64,000 nucleotides of DNA from CAYJPV01 sp964372095 (GTDB lineage Bacteria; Acidobacteriota; Vicinamibacteria; Vicinamibacterales; JAKQTR01), in the NCBI GenBank assembly GCA_964372095.1, contig CAYJPV010000025.1:22276-86275 (forward strand), given 5' to 3'. The notes below the pieces were generated by a model. The model did no database searches. It saw only the letters and a list, made by a program, of their open reading frames with translations, and was not told where the DNA came from. Both the position numbers and the translations under genes were made by a program. Shown one piece after another: positions 52,203 to 64,000 of this stretch (within the stretch, counting starts at the first letter, position 1; every line of letters begins with the position of its first letter).

Positions 52203-52496
52203 GTTCAACGGGCGCTAGGACACCCTATCTAGCGACCGCCGCCATGAAGGTTCCGCGGACGACTCCGCTCTGAAGCCGAAGGCGAGACTACACAATCGAT
52301 AGGGTTCTTGATCCACCTTCAGGTGCCAAGCCCCGCGCGGCGGGGTTTCTAGGCCTGGAGGGACCTCGTGTCGCCAGGGGGTTGTGAACAACCAGCCCTC
52401 GGAGGCGGTCGCGGTCGAAACAGGTTTGACGGCCCGTGCGCGTCCGGCGTTCGGTCGCGCGCAGCCGTCGGTCAGTGTTGTTTGTACGGAGCAGCC
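52203..52496 (+). promoter_or_regulatory. Structured 5' leader of the str operon
   Basis: No gene of credible size. ACCCTATC (52222-52229) could pair with GATAGGGT (52298-52305) 70 bases later, or instead fold locally within CGCTAG...CTAGCG (52213-52232). A further hairpin is GCGGA-cgac-TCCGC (about 52254-52267). These mutually exclusive pairings lie just upstream of a terminator-like hairpin, suggesting an attenuation-type control. Confidence 0.4.
52328..52350 (+). terminator. Terminator-like hairpin inside the str leader
   Basis: AAGCCCCGC, loop GCG, GCGGGGTTT, then CT: a 9-bp GC-rich stem ending in a short T run. Being inside the leader, it would act as an attenuator rather than as a gene-end terminator. 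Confidence 0.5.
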
Positions 52497-52871
52497 GTGC
52501 CGACCATCAGCCAACTCGTTCGCAAAGGGCGCGAAGCCGTCGCGTACAAGACGAAGAGTCCCGCCCTCCAGGACAACCCGCAGAAACGCGGGGTGTGCGT
52601 GCGTGTCTTCACCCAGACCCCGAAGAAGCCGAACTCGGCGCTTCGCAAGGTGGCCCGCGTGCGCTTGACGAACGGGATTGAGGTCACGACCTATATCCCG
52701 GGCGTTGGCCACAACCTGCAGGAGCACTCGCTCGTGCTGATTCGTGGAGGCCGCGTCAAGGATCTCCCCGGAGTCCGGTATCACGTGATCCGGGGCACGC
52801 TCGATGCGGTGGGCGTGCAGGGGCGCAAGCAGGGGCGGTCCAAGTACGGCGCGAAGCGGCCGAAGGCGTAA
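52497..52871 (+). CDS. rpsL: 30S ribosomal protein S12
   Basis: 124 residues starting at GTG 52497, with GGAG six bases upstream; PTISQLVRKGRE is the universal S12 start. The decoding-site segments TPKKPNSALRKVARVRL and GGRVKDLPGVRYHVIRG carry no known streptomycin-resistance change. First gene of the str operon. A frame open upstream from 52368 is not part of S12. Confidence 0.97.
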   Translation: MPTISQLVRKGREAVAYKTKSPALQDNPQKRGVCVRVFTQTPKKPNSALRKVARVRLTNGIEVTTYIPGVGHNLQEHSLVLIRGGRVKDLPGVRYHVIRGTLDAVGVQGRKQGRSKYGAKRPKA

Positions 52872-52883
52872 GGAAACGCGACC

Positions 52884-53357
52884 ATGCCACGCAGACGAGA
52901 GATTCCCAAGCGCGAAGTCCTGCCGGACCCGGTGTACCAGAGCACGCTCGTCACGAAGTTCATCAATACCGTGATGCAGGCGGGCAAGCGGAGCACGGCG
53001 GAAGGCATCATGTACGGCGCCTTCGACATCATCAAGGACAAGACCGGCGACGATCCCTTGAAGGTGTTCAAGAAGGCGGTCGACAACGTCAAGCCGTCGC
53101 TCGAGGTCAAGTCCCGCCGCGTCGGCGGATCGAACTACCAGGTGCCGATCGAGGTCAACCCGAACCGGCGCCTTTCGTTGAGCATTCGCTGGCTCGTCGG
53201 GTACGCCCGCACGCGCGGCGACGGCAAGACGATGGAAGAGAAGCTCGCGAACGAGTTCATGGATGCCGCCAACCTGCGCGGCGGCGCCGTGAAGAAACGC
53301 GAAGACACGCACCGGATGGCGGAAGCCAACAAGGCGTTCGCCCACTATCGCTGGTAA
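52884..53357 (+). CDS. rpsG: 30S ribosomal protein S7
   Basis: 157 residues, the normal length for S7, which organises the 3' major domain of 16S rRNA and the 30S head. Family segments: MPRRREIPKREVLPDPVYQS at the start, GGSNYQVPIEVNPNRR in the middle and EDTHRMAEANKAFAHYRW at the end. It begins 12 bp after rpsL. Confidence 0.97.
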   Translation: MPRRREIPKREVLPDPVYQSTLVTKFINTVMQAGKRSTAEGIMYGAFDIIKDKTGDDPLKVFKKAVDNVKPSLEVKSRRVGGSNYQVPIEVNPNRRLSLSIRWLVGYARTRGDGKTMEEKLANEFMDAANLRGGAVKKREDTHRMAEANKAFAHYRW

Positions 53358-53378
53358 GCCAAGGACACACGGATACTC

Positions 53379-55481
53379 ATGCCTCGCGTCACTCCACTCG
53401 GCCGCACGCGGAATATCGGCATCATGGCGCACATTGATGCCGGCAAGACCACGACGACCGAACGTATCCTCTTCTACACGGGCATCACCTACAAGCTGGG
53501 TGAGGTGCACGAAGGCACGGCCGTGATGGACTGGATGGCGCAGGAGCAGGAGCGGGGCATCACGATCACCTCGGCCGCCACGACCTGTTTCTGGCGTGAC
53601 TATCGCATCAACATCATCGACACGCCCGGTCACGTGGACTTCACGGCCGAAGTCGAGCGCTCCTTGCGCGTGCTCGACGGCTGCGTGGCCGTGTTCGACG
53701 CCGTCTCCGGCGTGGAGCCGCAGTCCGAGACGGTCTGGCGCCAGGCGGACAAGTACCGCGTGCCCCGTATCTGCTTCGTCAACAAGATGGATCGGATCGG
53801 CGCCGACTTCATCTCGACCTTCGAGCAGATCCGGACGAAACTCCAGGGCAACCCCGTGGCCATCCAGTTGCCCATCGGGTCCGAGTCGAACTTCTCCGGC
53901 GTGATCGACCTCGTGCAGATGAAGGCCATTCGGTACCGGGACGAAACCCTCGGCGCCGACTATGTCGTCGAAGAGATCCCGGCCGAGTACGAGGCGCAGG
54001 CCCACGAGTACCGCGAGCACCTGATCGAGAAGGTGACCGAGGTCGACGACGCCCTGCTGGACAAGTACCTGCACGGCCAGCCGATTTCCGAGGCTGAAAT
54101 CAAGGCGGCCATCCGGAAGCGCACGATCGAGTCCGTCCGCCACGAGAAGGCGCCCTTCGTGCCCGTCATCTGCGGGACCGCGTTCAAGAACAAGGGCGTG
54201 CAGCCGCTGCTCGATGCGGTCGTCGATTATCTGCCGTCGCCGATCGACATTCCGTCGGTCGTCGGCCAGGTGCCCGACAAGGCCGATGAGCAGGTCGAGC
54301 GCCCCGCGTCGGATGACGCGCCGTTCTCGGCGCTGGCGTTCAAGATCATGACCGACCCGTTCGTCGGCCAGCTGTCCTTCATTCGCGTCTACTCCGGCGT
54401 CCTGCAGTCGGGCGCCTCGGTGTTCAACGCGACGAAGGGCAAGACCGAGCGTATCGGCCGCCTCCTGAAGATGCACGCCAACAAGCGTGAGGAAATCAAG
54501 GAAGTCTACGCGGGCGATATCGCGGCCGCGGTGGGTCTGAAGAGCGTCACGACCGGCGACACGATCTGCAACGAGAAGCATCCGGTCCTGCTCGAGTCGA
54601 TGGACTTCCCGGAGCCGGTCATTCACCTGGCGATCGAGCCGAAGACGAAGGCCGACCAGGAGAAGCTCGGCAACGGCCTGTCCAAGCTCCAGGCGGAAGA
54701 TCCGACGTTCCGCGTCCGGACGGATCACGAAACCGGCCAGGTGGTCATCGCCGGCATGGGCGAGCTGCACCTCGAGATCATCGTGGACCGCCTGAAGCGC
54801 GAGTTCAGCGTCGAGGCCAGCGTCGGCCGGCCCCAGGTGGCCTACAAAGAGACCCTCACTGCGCCCGCGTCCGGCGAAGGCCGCTACATCAGGCAGACGG
54901 GCGGCCGCGGCCAGTACGGCCACGCGAAGATCCGGATCGAACCCCGGCAGCCCGGCGAAGGTTTCGAATTCGAGAACGACATTGTCGGCGGCACGATTCC
55001 GCGCGAATACATCAAGCCGATCGAGGAGGGCATCCGCGAGGCCATGACGGCCGGCGTGCTCGCCGGATACCCGGTGGACGATGTGCGGGTCTCCCTCTAC
55101 GACGGCTCGTTCCACGATGTCGACTCGTCGGAGATGGCGTTCAAGATAGCCGGCTCGATGGCGTTCAAGGACGCCGCCAAGAAGGCGCGTCCGGTTCTGC
55201 TCGAGCCGGTGATGCGCGTCGAAGTGGTGGTGCCCGAGGAATACATGGGCGACATCATGGGCGACATCAACAGCCGGCGCGGGCGGATCACGGCGATGGA
55301 GGCCCGGGGCGGCACGCAGATCGTCCGATCGCGGGTGCCCCTCTCCGAAATGTTCGGGTACGCCACGGACCTGCGGTCGCGGACCCAGGGACGGGCGACC
55401 TACTCGATGCACTTCGAACGGTATGAACAGGCGCCGCCGCACGTCAGTGAAGAAGTGGTGGCGCGGATCCAGGGCCGCTGA
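53379..55481 (+). CDS. fusA: Elongation factor G
   Basis: The 700-residue translocase GTPase. G motifs: AHIDAGKTT near residue 18, QERGITITSAATTCFW (switch I intact), DTPGHVDFT and NKMDRIGADF. Domains IV and V are present (GRGQYGHAKIRIEPRQPGEG; MGDINSRRGRITAMEARGGT). It lies 21 bp after rpsG and 51 bp before the second tuf. The switch I motif is normal here, in contrast to that of the neighbouring EF-Tu. Confidence 0.97.
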   Translation: MPRVTPLGRTRNIGIMAHIDAGKTTTTERILFYTGITYKLGEVHEGTAVMDWMAQEQERGITITSAATTCFWRDYRINIIDTPGHVDFTAEVERSLRVLDGCVAVFDAVSGVEPQSETVWRQADKYRVPRICFVNKMDRIGADFISTFEQIRTKLQGNPVAIQLPIGSESNFSGVIDLVQMKAIRYRDETLGADYVVEEIPAEYEAQAHEYREHLIEKVTEVDDALLDKYLHGQPISEAEIKAAIRKRTIESVRHEKAPFVPVICGTAFKNKGVQPLLDAVVDYLPSPIDIPSVVGQVPDKADEQVERPASDDAPFSALAFKIMTDPFVGQLSFIRVYSGVLQSGASVFNATKGKTERIGRLLKMHANKREEIKEVYAGDIAAAVGLKSVTTGDTICNEKHPVLLESMDFPEPVIHLAIEPKTKADQEKLGNGLSKLQAEDPTFRVRTDHETGQVVIAGMGELHLEIIVDRLKREFSVEASVGRPQVAYKETLTAPASGEGRYIRQTGGRGQYGHAKIRIEPRQPGEGFEFENDIVGGTIPREYIKPIEEGIREAMTAGVLAGYPVDDVRVSLYDGSFHDVDSSEMAFKIAGSMAFKDAAKKARPVLLEPVMRVEVVVPEEYMGDIMGDINSRRGRITAMEARGGTQIVRSRVPLSEMFGYATDLRSRTQGRATYSMHFERYEQAPPHVSEEVVARIQGR

Positions 55482-55532
55482 CGGCGGGGTCCTCAACTAC
55501 GGGCGACTCAGGCGCACGAACGGAGAATAGTC

Positions 55533-56731
<1,199 letters not shown>

Positions 56732-56732
<1 letters not shown>

Positions 56733-56802
56733 GGATTAGGGATTAGGGGTTGGGGATTCGGGACACACCAACCCCGAGCCCCGAGCCCCGAGCCCCGGTT
56801 GA
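56732..56802. repeat. G-rich/C-rich mini-repeat after tuf copy 2
   Basis: Identical to 5507-5577, including the four-run G-quadruplex pattern that begins in the tuf stop codon. Confidence 0.7.
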
Positions 56803-56816
56803 AGTGAGAGATAGCA

Positions 56817-56966
56817 ATGCGCGACATGATTACGCTGGCCTGCACCGAGTGCAAACGCCGGAACTATACGACGACGAAGAACAAGAAGAAGACGACCGAG
56901 CGCCTCGAGCTCAAGAAGTTCTGCCCGTGGTGCCGGACGCACAAGCCGCATCGGGAGACCAAGTAA
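56817..56966 (+). CDS. rpmG: 50S ribosomal protein L33, copy 2
   Basis: 49 residues, identical to 5592-5741 at the base level as far as I compared, with both CxxC pairs. Part of the long repeat; whether it exists as a second gene depends on the assembly. Confidence 0.9.
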   Translation: MRDMITLACTECKRRNYTTTKNKKKTTERLELKKFCPWCRTHKPHRETK

Positions 56967-57043
56967 CTGGGGGTTGGGGATTAGGGATTGGGGATTGGGG
57001 CGTACGTCCCCAACCCCCAACCCCCAGTCCCCAGTCCCCAATT
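56967..57043. repeat. G-rich/C-rich inverted mini-repeat, copy 2
   Basis: Identical to 5742-5818; same potential hairpin around CGTACG. Confidence 0.7.
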
Positions 57044-57045
57044 GA

Positions 57046-57121
57046 AGGCCAATAGCTCAACTGGTAGAGCACCGGTCTCCAAAACCGGGGGTTGGGGGTT
57101 CGAGTCCCTCTTGGCCTGCCA
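57046..57121 (+). tRNA. tRNA-Trp (anticodon CCA), copy 2
   Basis: Identical to 5821-5896: acceptor AGGCCAA/TTGGCCT, anticodon loop CTCCAAA, encoded CCA. Inside the long repeat. Confidence 0.95.
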
Positions 57122-57182
57122 GATTGACCATGACGGACGCGTCGTCGCGGCGCGCCGTCATGGTGGGACACGAGAGTCAGCC

Positions 57183-57437
57183 ATGCTCGACAACGTGAAA
57201 GCGGCGCCCGGACGCGTGGTGGAAGGCGTGACGGGGTGGTTCGGCGGCCTGCGGGAGTTCATGGGTGAGGTGCGCAATGAACTGAAGCGCGTCACCTGGC
57301 CTTCCCGCAAAGAGGTGTACGCCACGACATTCGTGGTCATCCTCACGTCCGTCTTCTTCGGGGTCTACCTGTGGGTGGTGGACCTGGCGCTGAACGACGT
57401 GATCCACCGCATCTTCAAGTTCTTTGGTGCGGCATGA
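57183..57437 (+). CDS. secE: Preprotein translocase subunit SecE, copy 2
   Basis: 84 residues, identical to 5958-6212, including the ELKRVTWPSRKEV motif, the single membrane segment and the ATGA overlap with nusG. A second secE would be unusual for a bacterium and argues that the repeat is an assembly artefact. Confidence 0.92.
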   Translation: MLDNVKAAPGRVVEGVTGWFGGLREFMGEVRNELKRVTWPSRKEVYATTFVVILTSVFFGVYLWVVDLALNDVIHRIFKFFGAA

Positions 57438-57976
57438 CCGACGTCCATCCCAAGCAGTGGTACATCGTTCAGACCTACTCGGGCTTCGAGCGGAAGGTCG
57501 CGGAATCGCTGCGGCAGCGTATCGTGGCCTACGGCGTGCAGGAGGAGATCGGCGAGATTCTCATTCCGACCGAGGACGTGGTGGAGATGCGTGGCGGCCG
57601 CAAGGTTGTGACCCCCAAGCGGTTCTTCCCCGGCTACATCCTGGTCGAGATGGCCATGACCGACAACGCGTGGCACGTGGTGAAGAACACGCCGAAGGTC
57701 ACGGGATTCGTGGGTGCCGGCGCGAAGCCCACGCCGCTCTCGAAAGAGGAAGTCGATCACATCCTGCTCCAGGTGACGACGGCGGCTGAGAAGCCGAAGC
57801 CGAAGTACTCCTTCGAGAAGGGCGATCAGGTCCGGATCAATGAAGGGCCCTTCACCAGCTTCAATGGCGTGGTCGACGACGTGAACCTCGACAAGAACAC
57901 GCTGAAGGTGATGGTGACGATCTTCGGCCGGTCCACCCCGGTGGAGCTCGACTTCATGCAGGTGGAGAAGATCTGA
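57434..57976 (+). CDS. nusG: NusG, copy 2
   Basis: 180 residues, identical to 6209-6751 with intact NGN and KOW domains. Known second NusG-type proteins (RfaH, LoaP) are divergent paralogues; an exact copy points to duplication or misassembly of the segment rather than a specialised factor. Confidence 0.93.
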   Translation: MTDVHPKQWYIVQTYSGFERKVAESLRQRIVAYGVQEEIGEILIPTEDVVEMRGGRKVVTPKRFFPGYILVEMAMTDNAWHVVKNTPKVTGFVGAGAKPTPLSKEEVDHILLQVTTAAEKPKPKYSFEKGDQVRINEGPFTSFNGVVDDVNLDKNTLKVMVTIFGRSTPVELDFMQVEKI

Positions 57977-58000
57977 GGGCTGGCGGCGGTCCGGGCTGCC

Positions 58001-58028
58001 GGCTGACTACTGACTACTGACTACTGAC
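58001..58028. repeat. CTGACTA mini-repeat, copy 2
   Basis: Identical to 6776-6803. Confidence 0.75.
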
Positions 58029-58052
58029 GGGCGACAGTCGAGAGCACTGATT

Positions 58053-58478
58053 ATGGCAAAGAAAGTTCAGGCGATGGTGAAGTTGCAGATTCCTGCCGGC
58101 AAGGCGACGCCGGCGCCGCCCGTGGGGACCGCGCTGGGTCCGCACGGCGTGAACATCATGGACTTCTGCAAGAACTTCAATGCGAAGACGGCCAGCCAGG
58201 AAGGGCTCATCATCCCGGTGGTGGTCACGGTCTACGCCGATCGCACGTACAGCTTCATCACCAAGACGCCCCCCGCGCCGGTGCTCCTGAAGCGCGCGGC
58301 CAATCTCGCCAAGGGGTCGGCCGAGCCGAACAAGAACAAGGTCGGGACGGTGACGGCCAAGCAGGTCGAGGACATCGCGAAGACGAAGATGCCGGATCTG
58401 AACACGGACTCGCTGGAGTCCGCGGTTCGGACCATCGCCGGGACGGCCCGGTCGATGGGGCTCGACGTCATCCAGTAG
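58053..58478 (+). CDS. rplK: 50S ribosomal protein L11, copy 2
   Basis: 141 residues, identical to 6828-7253. Complete, with the same start and spacing to its neighbours; part of the long repeat. Confidence 0.93.
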   Translation: MAKKVQAMVKLQIPAGKATPAPPVGTALGPHGVNIMDFCKNFNAKTASQEGLIIPVVVTVYADRTYSFITKTPPAPVLLKRAANLAKGSAEPNKNKVGTVTAKQVEDIAKTKMPDLNTDSLESAVRTIAGTARSMGLDVIQ

Positions 58479-58557
58479 AGCCACCGCGCCGCGTGTCCCG
58501 CGGCGCGCCTGGTGGGAGGGTCCTGTTGCGGGGCCCGTTGGGACCACGGAGGAGTCC

Positions 58558-59259
58558 ATGAGAAGTGTCGGCAAGAAGTTCGCCGCGGCCCGCGCGCAGG
58601 TGCCTGCCAAGGCCCTGACGATCGAGGAAGCGGTACCGCTCGTCCAGAAGCTGAAATACGCCAAGTTCGACGAGACGGTGGAGGTGGCCATCCGGCTCGG
58701 CGTCGATCCCAAACACGCCGATCAGATGGTGCGCGGCACGGTTGTGTTGCCGCACGGCCTCGGCAAGACCAAGAAGGTCCTGGTCATTGCCGGTGGCGAC
58801 AAGCAGAAAGAGGCCCAGGAGGCCGGCGCGGACGAAGTCGGCGGCGAAGAACTCGTCGAGAAGATCCAGGGCGGCTGGATGGATTTCGAAGCTGTCGTGG
58901 CGACGCCTGACATGATGCGCGCGGTCGGCAAGCTGGGCAAGGTGCTGGGTCCCCGCGGCCTCATGCCCAACCCCAAGACTGGCACGGTGACGGTCGACAT
59001 CGCGAAGGCGGTTCGCGAGATCAAGGCCGGCAAGGTCGAGTTCCGCGTCGACAAGACGGGAATCGTACATGCGCCGGTGGGCAAGATCTCGTTCGCGGCC
59101 GAACGCCTGGTGGAGAACGTTCACGCTCTGGTGGACAGCATCGTCAAAGCCAAGCCGGCGGCGGCGAAGGGCAAGTACGTCAAGAGCGTCACCATGTCGT
59201 CCACGATGGGACCGGGCATCACCATTGATCCCACGACCATTGAGGTGGCGCGCCGATAG
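58558..59259 (+). CDS. rplA: 50S ribosomal protein L1, copy 2
   Basis: 233 residues, identical to 7333-8034, with the same GGAGG upstream of the ATG. Complete; part of the long repeat. Confidence 0.93.
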   Translation: MRSVGKKFAAARAQVPAKALTIEEAVPLVQKLKYAKFDETVEVAIRLGVDPKHADQMVRGTVVLPHGLGKTKKVLVIAGGDKQKEAQEAGADEVGGEELVEKIQGGWMDFEAVVATPDMMRAVGKLGKVLGPRGLMPNPKTGTVTVDIAKAVREIKAGKVEFRVDKTGIVHAPVGKISFAAERLVENVHALVDSIVKAKPAAAKGKYVKSVTMSSTMGPGITIDPTTIEVARR

Positions 59260-59282
59260 GGCCGCGGAATCAGGACAAGGCT

Positions 59283-59810
59283 ATGGCACTGACGAGATCC
59301 GAAAAAGTTACCGAGCTGACGACGCTCGAATCCGAGTTGAAGGTCGCGCAAAGCGCGATTTTGCTCGACTACAAGGGGCTGAACGTGCCCCAGGTGACCG
59401 AATTGCGCCGCCAGGTTCGTGCCGCGAAGGGCCGGTACCGGGTGGTCAAGAACACGCTCGCCAGGCGGGTCTTCAAGGGCACGACGTTCGAGCCCCTGAG
59501 CCAGCAGTGCACCGGCAGCACGGCGATCGCGTACACCGGGTCCGACCCGGTGGTGCTGGCCAAGGTGTTGACGACGTTCATGAAGACGGCCCCGGTGCTC
59601 AGCATCAAGGGGGCCGTGGTGCAGGGCCGCACGATCCAGGCGGCCGAGGTCACCGAACTCGCCAACCTGCCGGGCAAGCCCGAGCTCTACGCCAAGCTGC
59701 TGTTCGTGCTGCAGGCACCGATGGTGCAGCTGGTGAGCGTGCTGAACGCCGCGCCCCGGGACCTCATGAACGTCCTGGCGCAGGTGGAGAAGAAGAAACT
59801 GGGGGAGTAA
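59283..59810 (+). CDS. rplJ: 50S ribosomal protein L10, copy 2
   Basis: 175 residues, identical to 8058-8585. Complete; part of the long repeat. Confidence 0.93.
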   Translation: MALTRSEKVTELTTLESELKVAQSAILLDYKGLNVPQVTELRRQVRAAKGRYRVVKNTLARRVFKGTTFEPLSQQCTGSTAIAYTGSDPVVLAKVLTTFMKTAPVLSIKGAVVQGRTIQAAEVTELANLPGKPELYAKLLFVLQAPMVQLVSVLNAAPRDLMNVLAQVEKKKLGE

Positions 59811-59886
59811 CGAGGACCGACAGCTTTGAGGGCCGACATCCCCGCCGGTCCTCGGCACTTCTGACGCTACGAGGAGAACGACTGCA

Positions 59887-60276
59887 ATGGCCGAACTGAA
59901 TCAGCAGCAGGTGGTGGACTACATCAAGGGTATCTCCGTGCTCGAGCTCTCGCAGCTCGTGAAGGCACTGGAGCAGGAACTGGGCGTGTCGGCGGCCGCG
60001 GCGATGCCGATGGCGATGCCGATGGGCGCGGCCGCGGGCGCGGCGGCAGCCCCGGCCGAAGAGAAGACCGAGTTCGACGTGATCCTGACCGACATTGGCG
60101 GCAACAAGATCAACGTCATCAAGGTCGTCCGCGAGGTCACCAGCCTGGGCCTCAAAGAAGCCAAGGATCTCGTCGAAGGCGCGCCGAAGCCCATCAAGGA
60201 AGGCGTGTCGAAGGACGAAGCCGCGGCGATCAAGAAGAAGTTCGAAGAAGTCGGCGCCAAGGTCGACGTCAAGTAG
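59887..60276 (+). CDS. rplL: 50S ribosomal protein L7/L12, copy 2
   Basis: 129 residues, identical to 8662-9051, including the Met/Ala-rich hinge. Complete; part of the long repeat. Confidence 0.93.
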   Translation: MAELNQQQVVDYIKGISVLELSQLVKALEQELGVSAAAAMPMAMPMGAAAGAAAAPAEEKTEFDVILTDIGGNKINVIKVVREVTSLGLKEAKDLVEGAPKPIKEGVSKDEAAAIKKKFEEVGAKVDVK

Positions 60277-60302
60277 TCGGTCGGGCGTTCGATACGGGTT
60301 GG

Positions 60303-60336
60303 GGGGCGCGGGTCCGAATCGCCGGGCGCGCGCCCC
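60303..60336 (+). promoter_or_regulatory. rplL-rpoB intergenic hairpin, copy 2
   Basis: Identical to 9078-9111: GGGGCGCG pairs with CGCGCCCC. Confidence 0.4.
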
Positions 60337-60423
60337 TGAAACGTCCCTTGCCTGGCCGGCACATCGTGCGGGCGTGCGTGTCACGCGTGCCGGATGCGAT
60401 CAGGCCCTAGTCCCGAGAGCAGC

Positions 60424-64000
<3,577 letters not shown>

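Noticed and set aside
52244..52273. Leader peptide MKVPRTTPL in the str leader
   Set aside because: No Shine-Dalgarno and no run of regulatory codons; such short frames are expected by chance.
52497..52871. Streptomycin-resistant S12
   Set aside because: TPKKPNSALRK and VKDLPGVRYH match the sensitive sequence.

Overview
The window is high-GC bacterial chromosome from a Gram-negative organism: it has TolC-type outer-membrane channels, a lipoprotein and a barrel protein ending in Phe. The Cys-rich insertion in RpoB, the aberrant EF-Tu switch I and the many Ser/Thr kinases with PEGA domains make me favour an acidobacterium, perhaps of the Vicinamibacter type. That is inference from memory, not a database result.

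Layout. 1-3202: end of gltX, rlmB, and a tetR/NAD(P)-binding pair sharing an operator. 3336-17735: a tRNA-tuf-transcription/translation block in classical order: tRNA-Thr(UGU), Tyr, Gly, Thr(GGU), tuf, rpmG, tRNA-Trp, secE, nusG, rplKAJL, rpoBC. 17759-17893: a damaged stretch with poly-G/C runs and a 10-N scaffold gap. 18085-26506: two membrane Ser/Thr kinases flanking two exported TPR proteins. 26515-29721 (minus): PP2C phosphatase, cNMP/FHA protein, outer-membrane barrel. 29826-35382 (minus): a CCG-type LanM lanthipeptide synthetase broken by an in-frame TAA, an NHLP-leader precursor peptide behind a predicted sigma-54 promoter, a sigma-54 activator and a Cys-rich lipoprotein. 35760-48567 (plus): an export operon of two TolC-like proteins, an HlyD-like adaptor, a C39-peptidase ABC transporter, an NHLM exporter with two extra FHA domains, and an HEFTH metalloprotease-like protein. 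48669-51993 (minus): FHA-GAF-SpoIIE phosphatase, STAS protein and FHA protein. 52168-55481: the str operon rpsL-rpsG-fusA.

After fusA comes a second tuf, and from there to the window end (55533-64000) the sequence repeats 4308-12775 at an offset of 51,225 bp, with one difference seen (4319 versus 55544). This is either a misassembly through the duplicated tuf gene or a real tuf-to-tuf tandem duplication. The first explanation is more likely, because a normal str operon continues into rpsJ.

How the parts may work together: the 26-52 kb region reads as one accessory system. The sigma-54 activator would switch on the precursor and LanM genes, LanM would install a thioether ring in a Cys-poor core, the C39 transporter would cut after Gly-Gly and export through HlyD/TolC, and kinases, phosphatase and FHA domains (five in four proteins, two of them on the exporter) suggest phospho-dependent control of export. 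The regulatory link is inference from gene content and proximity.
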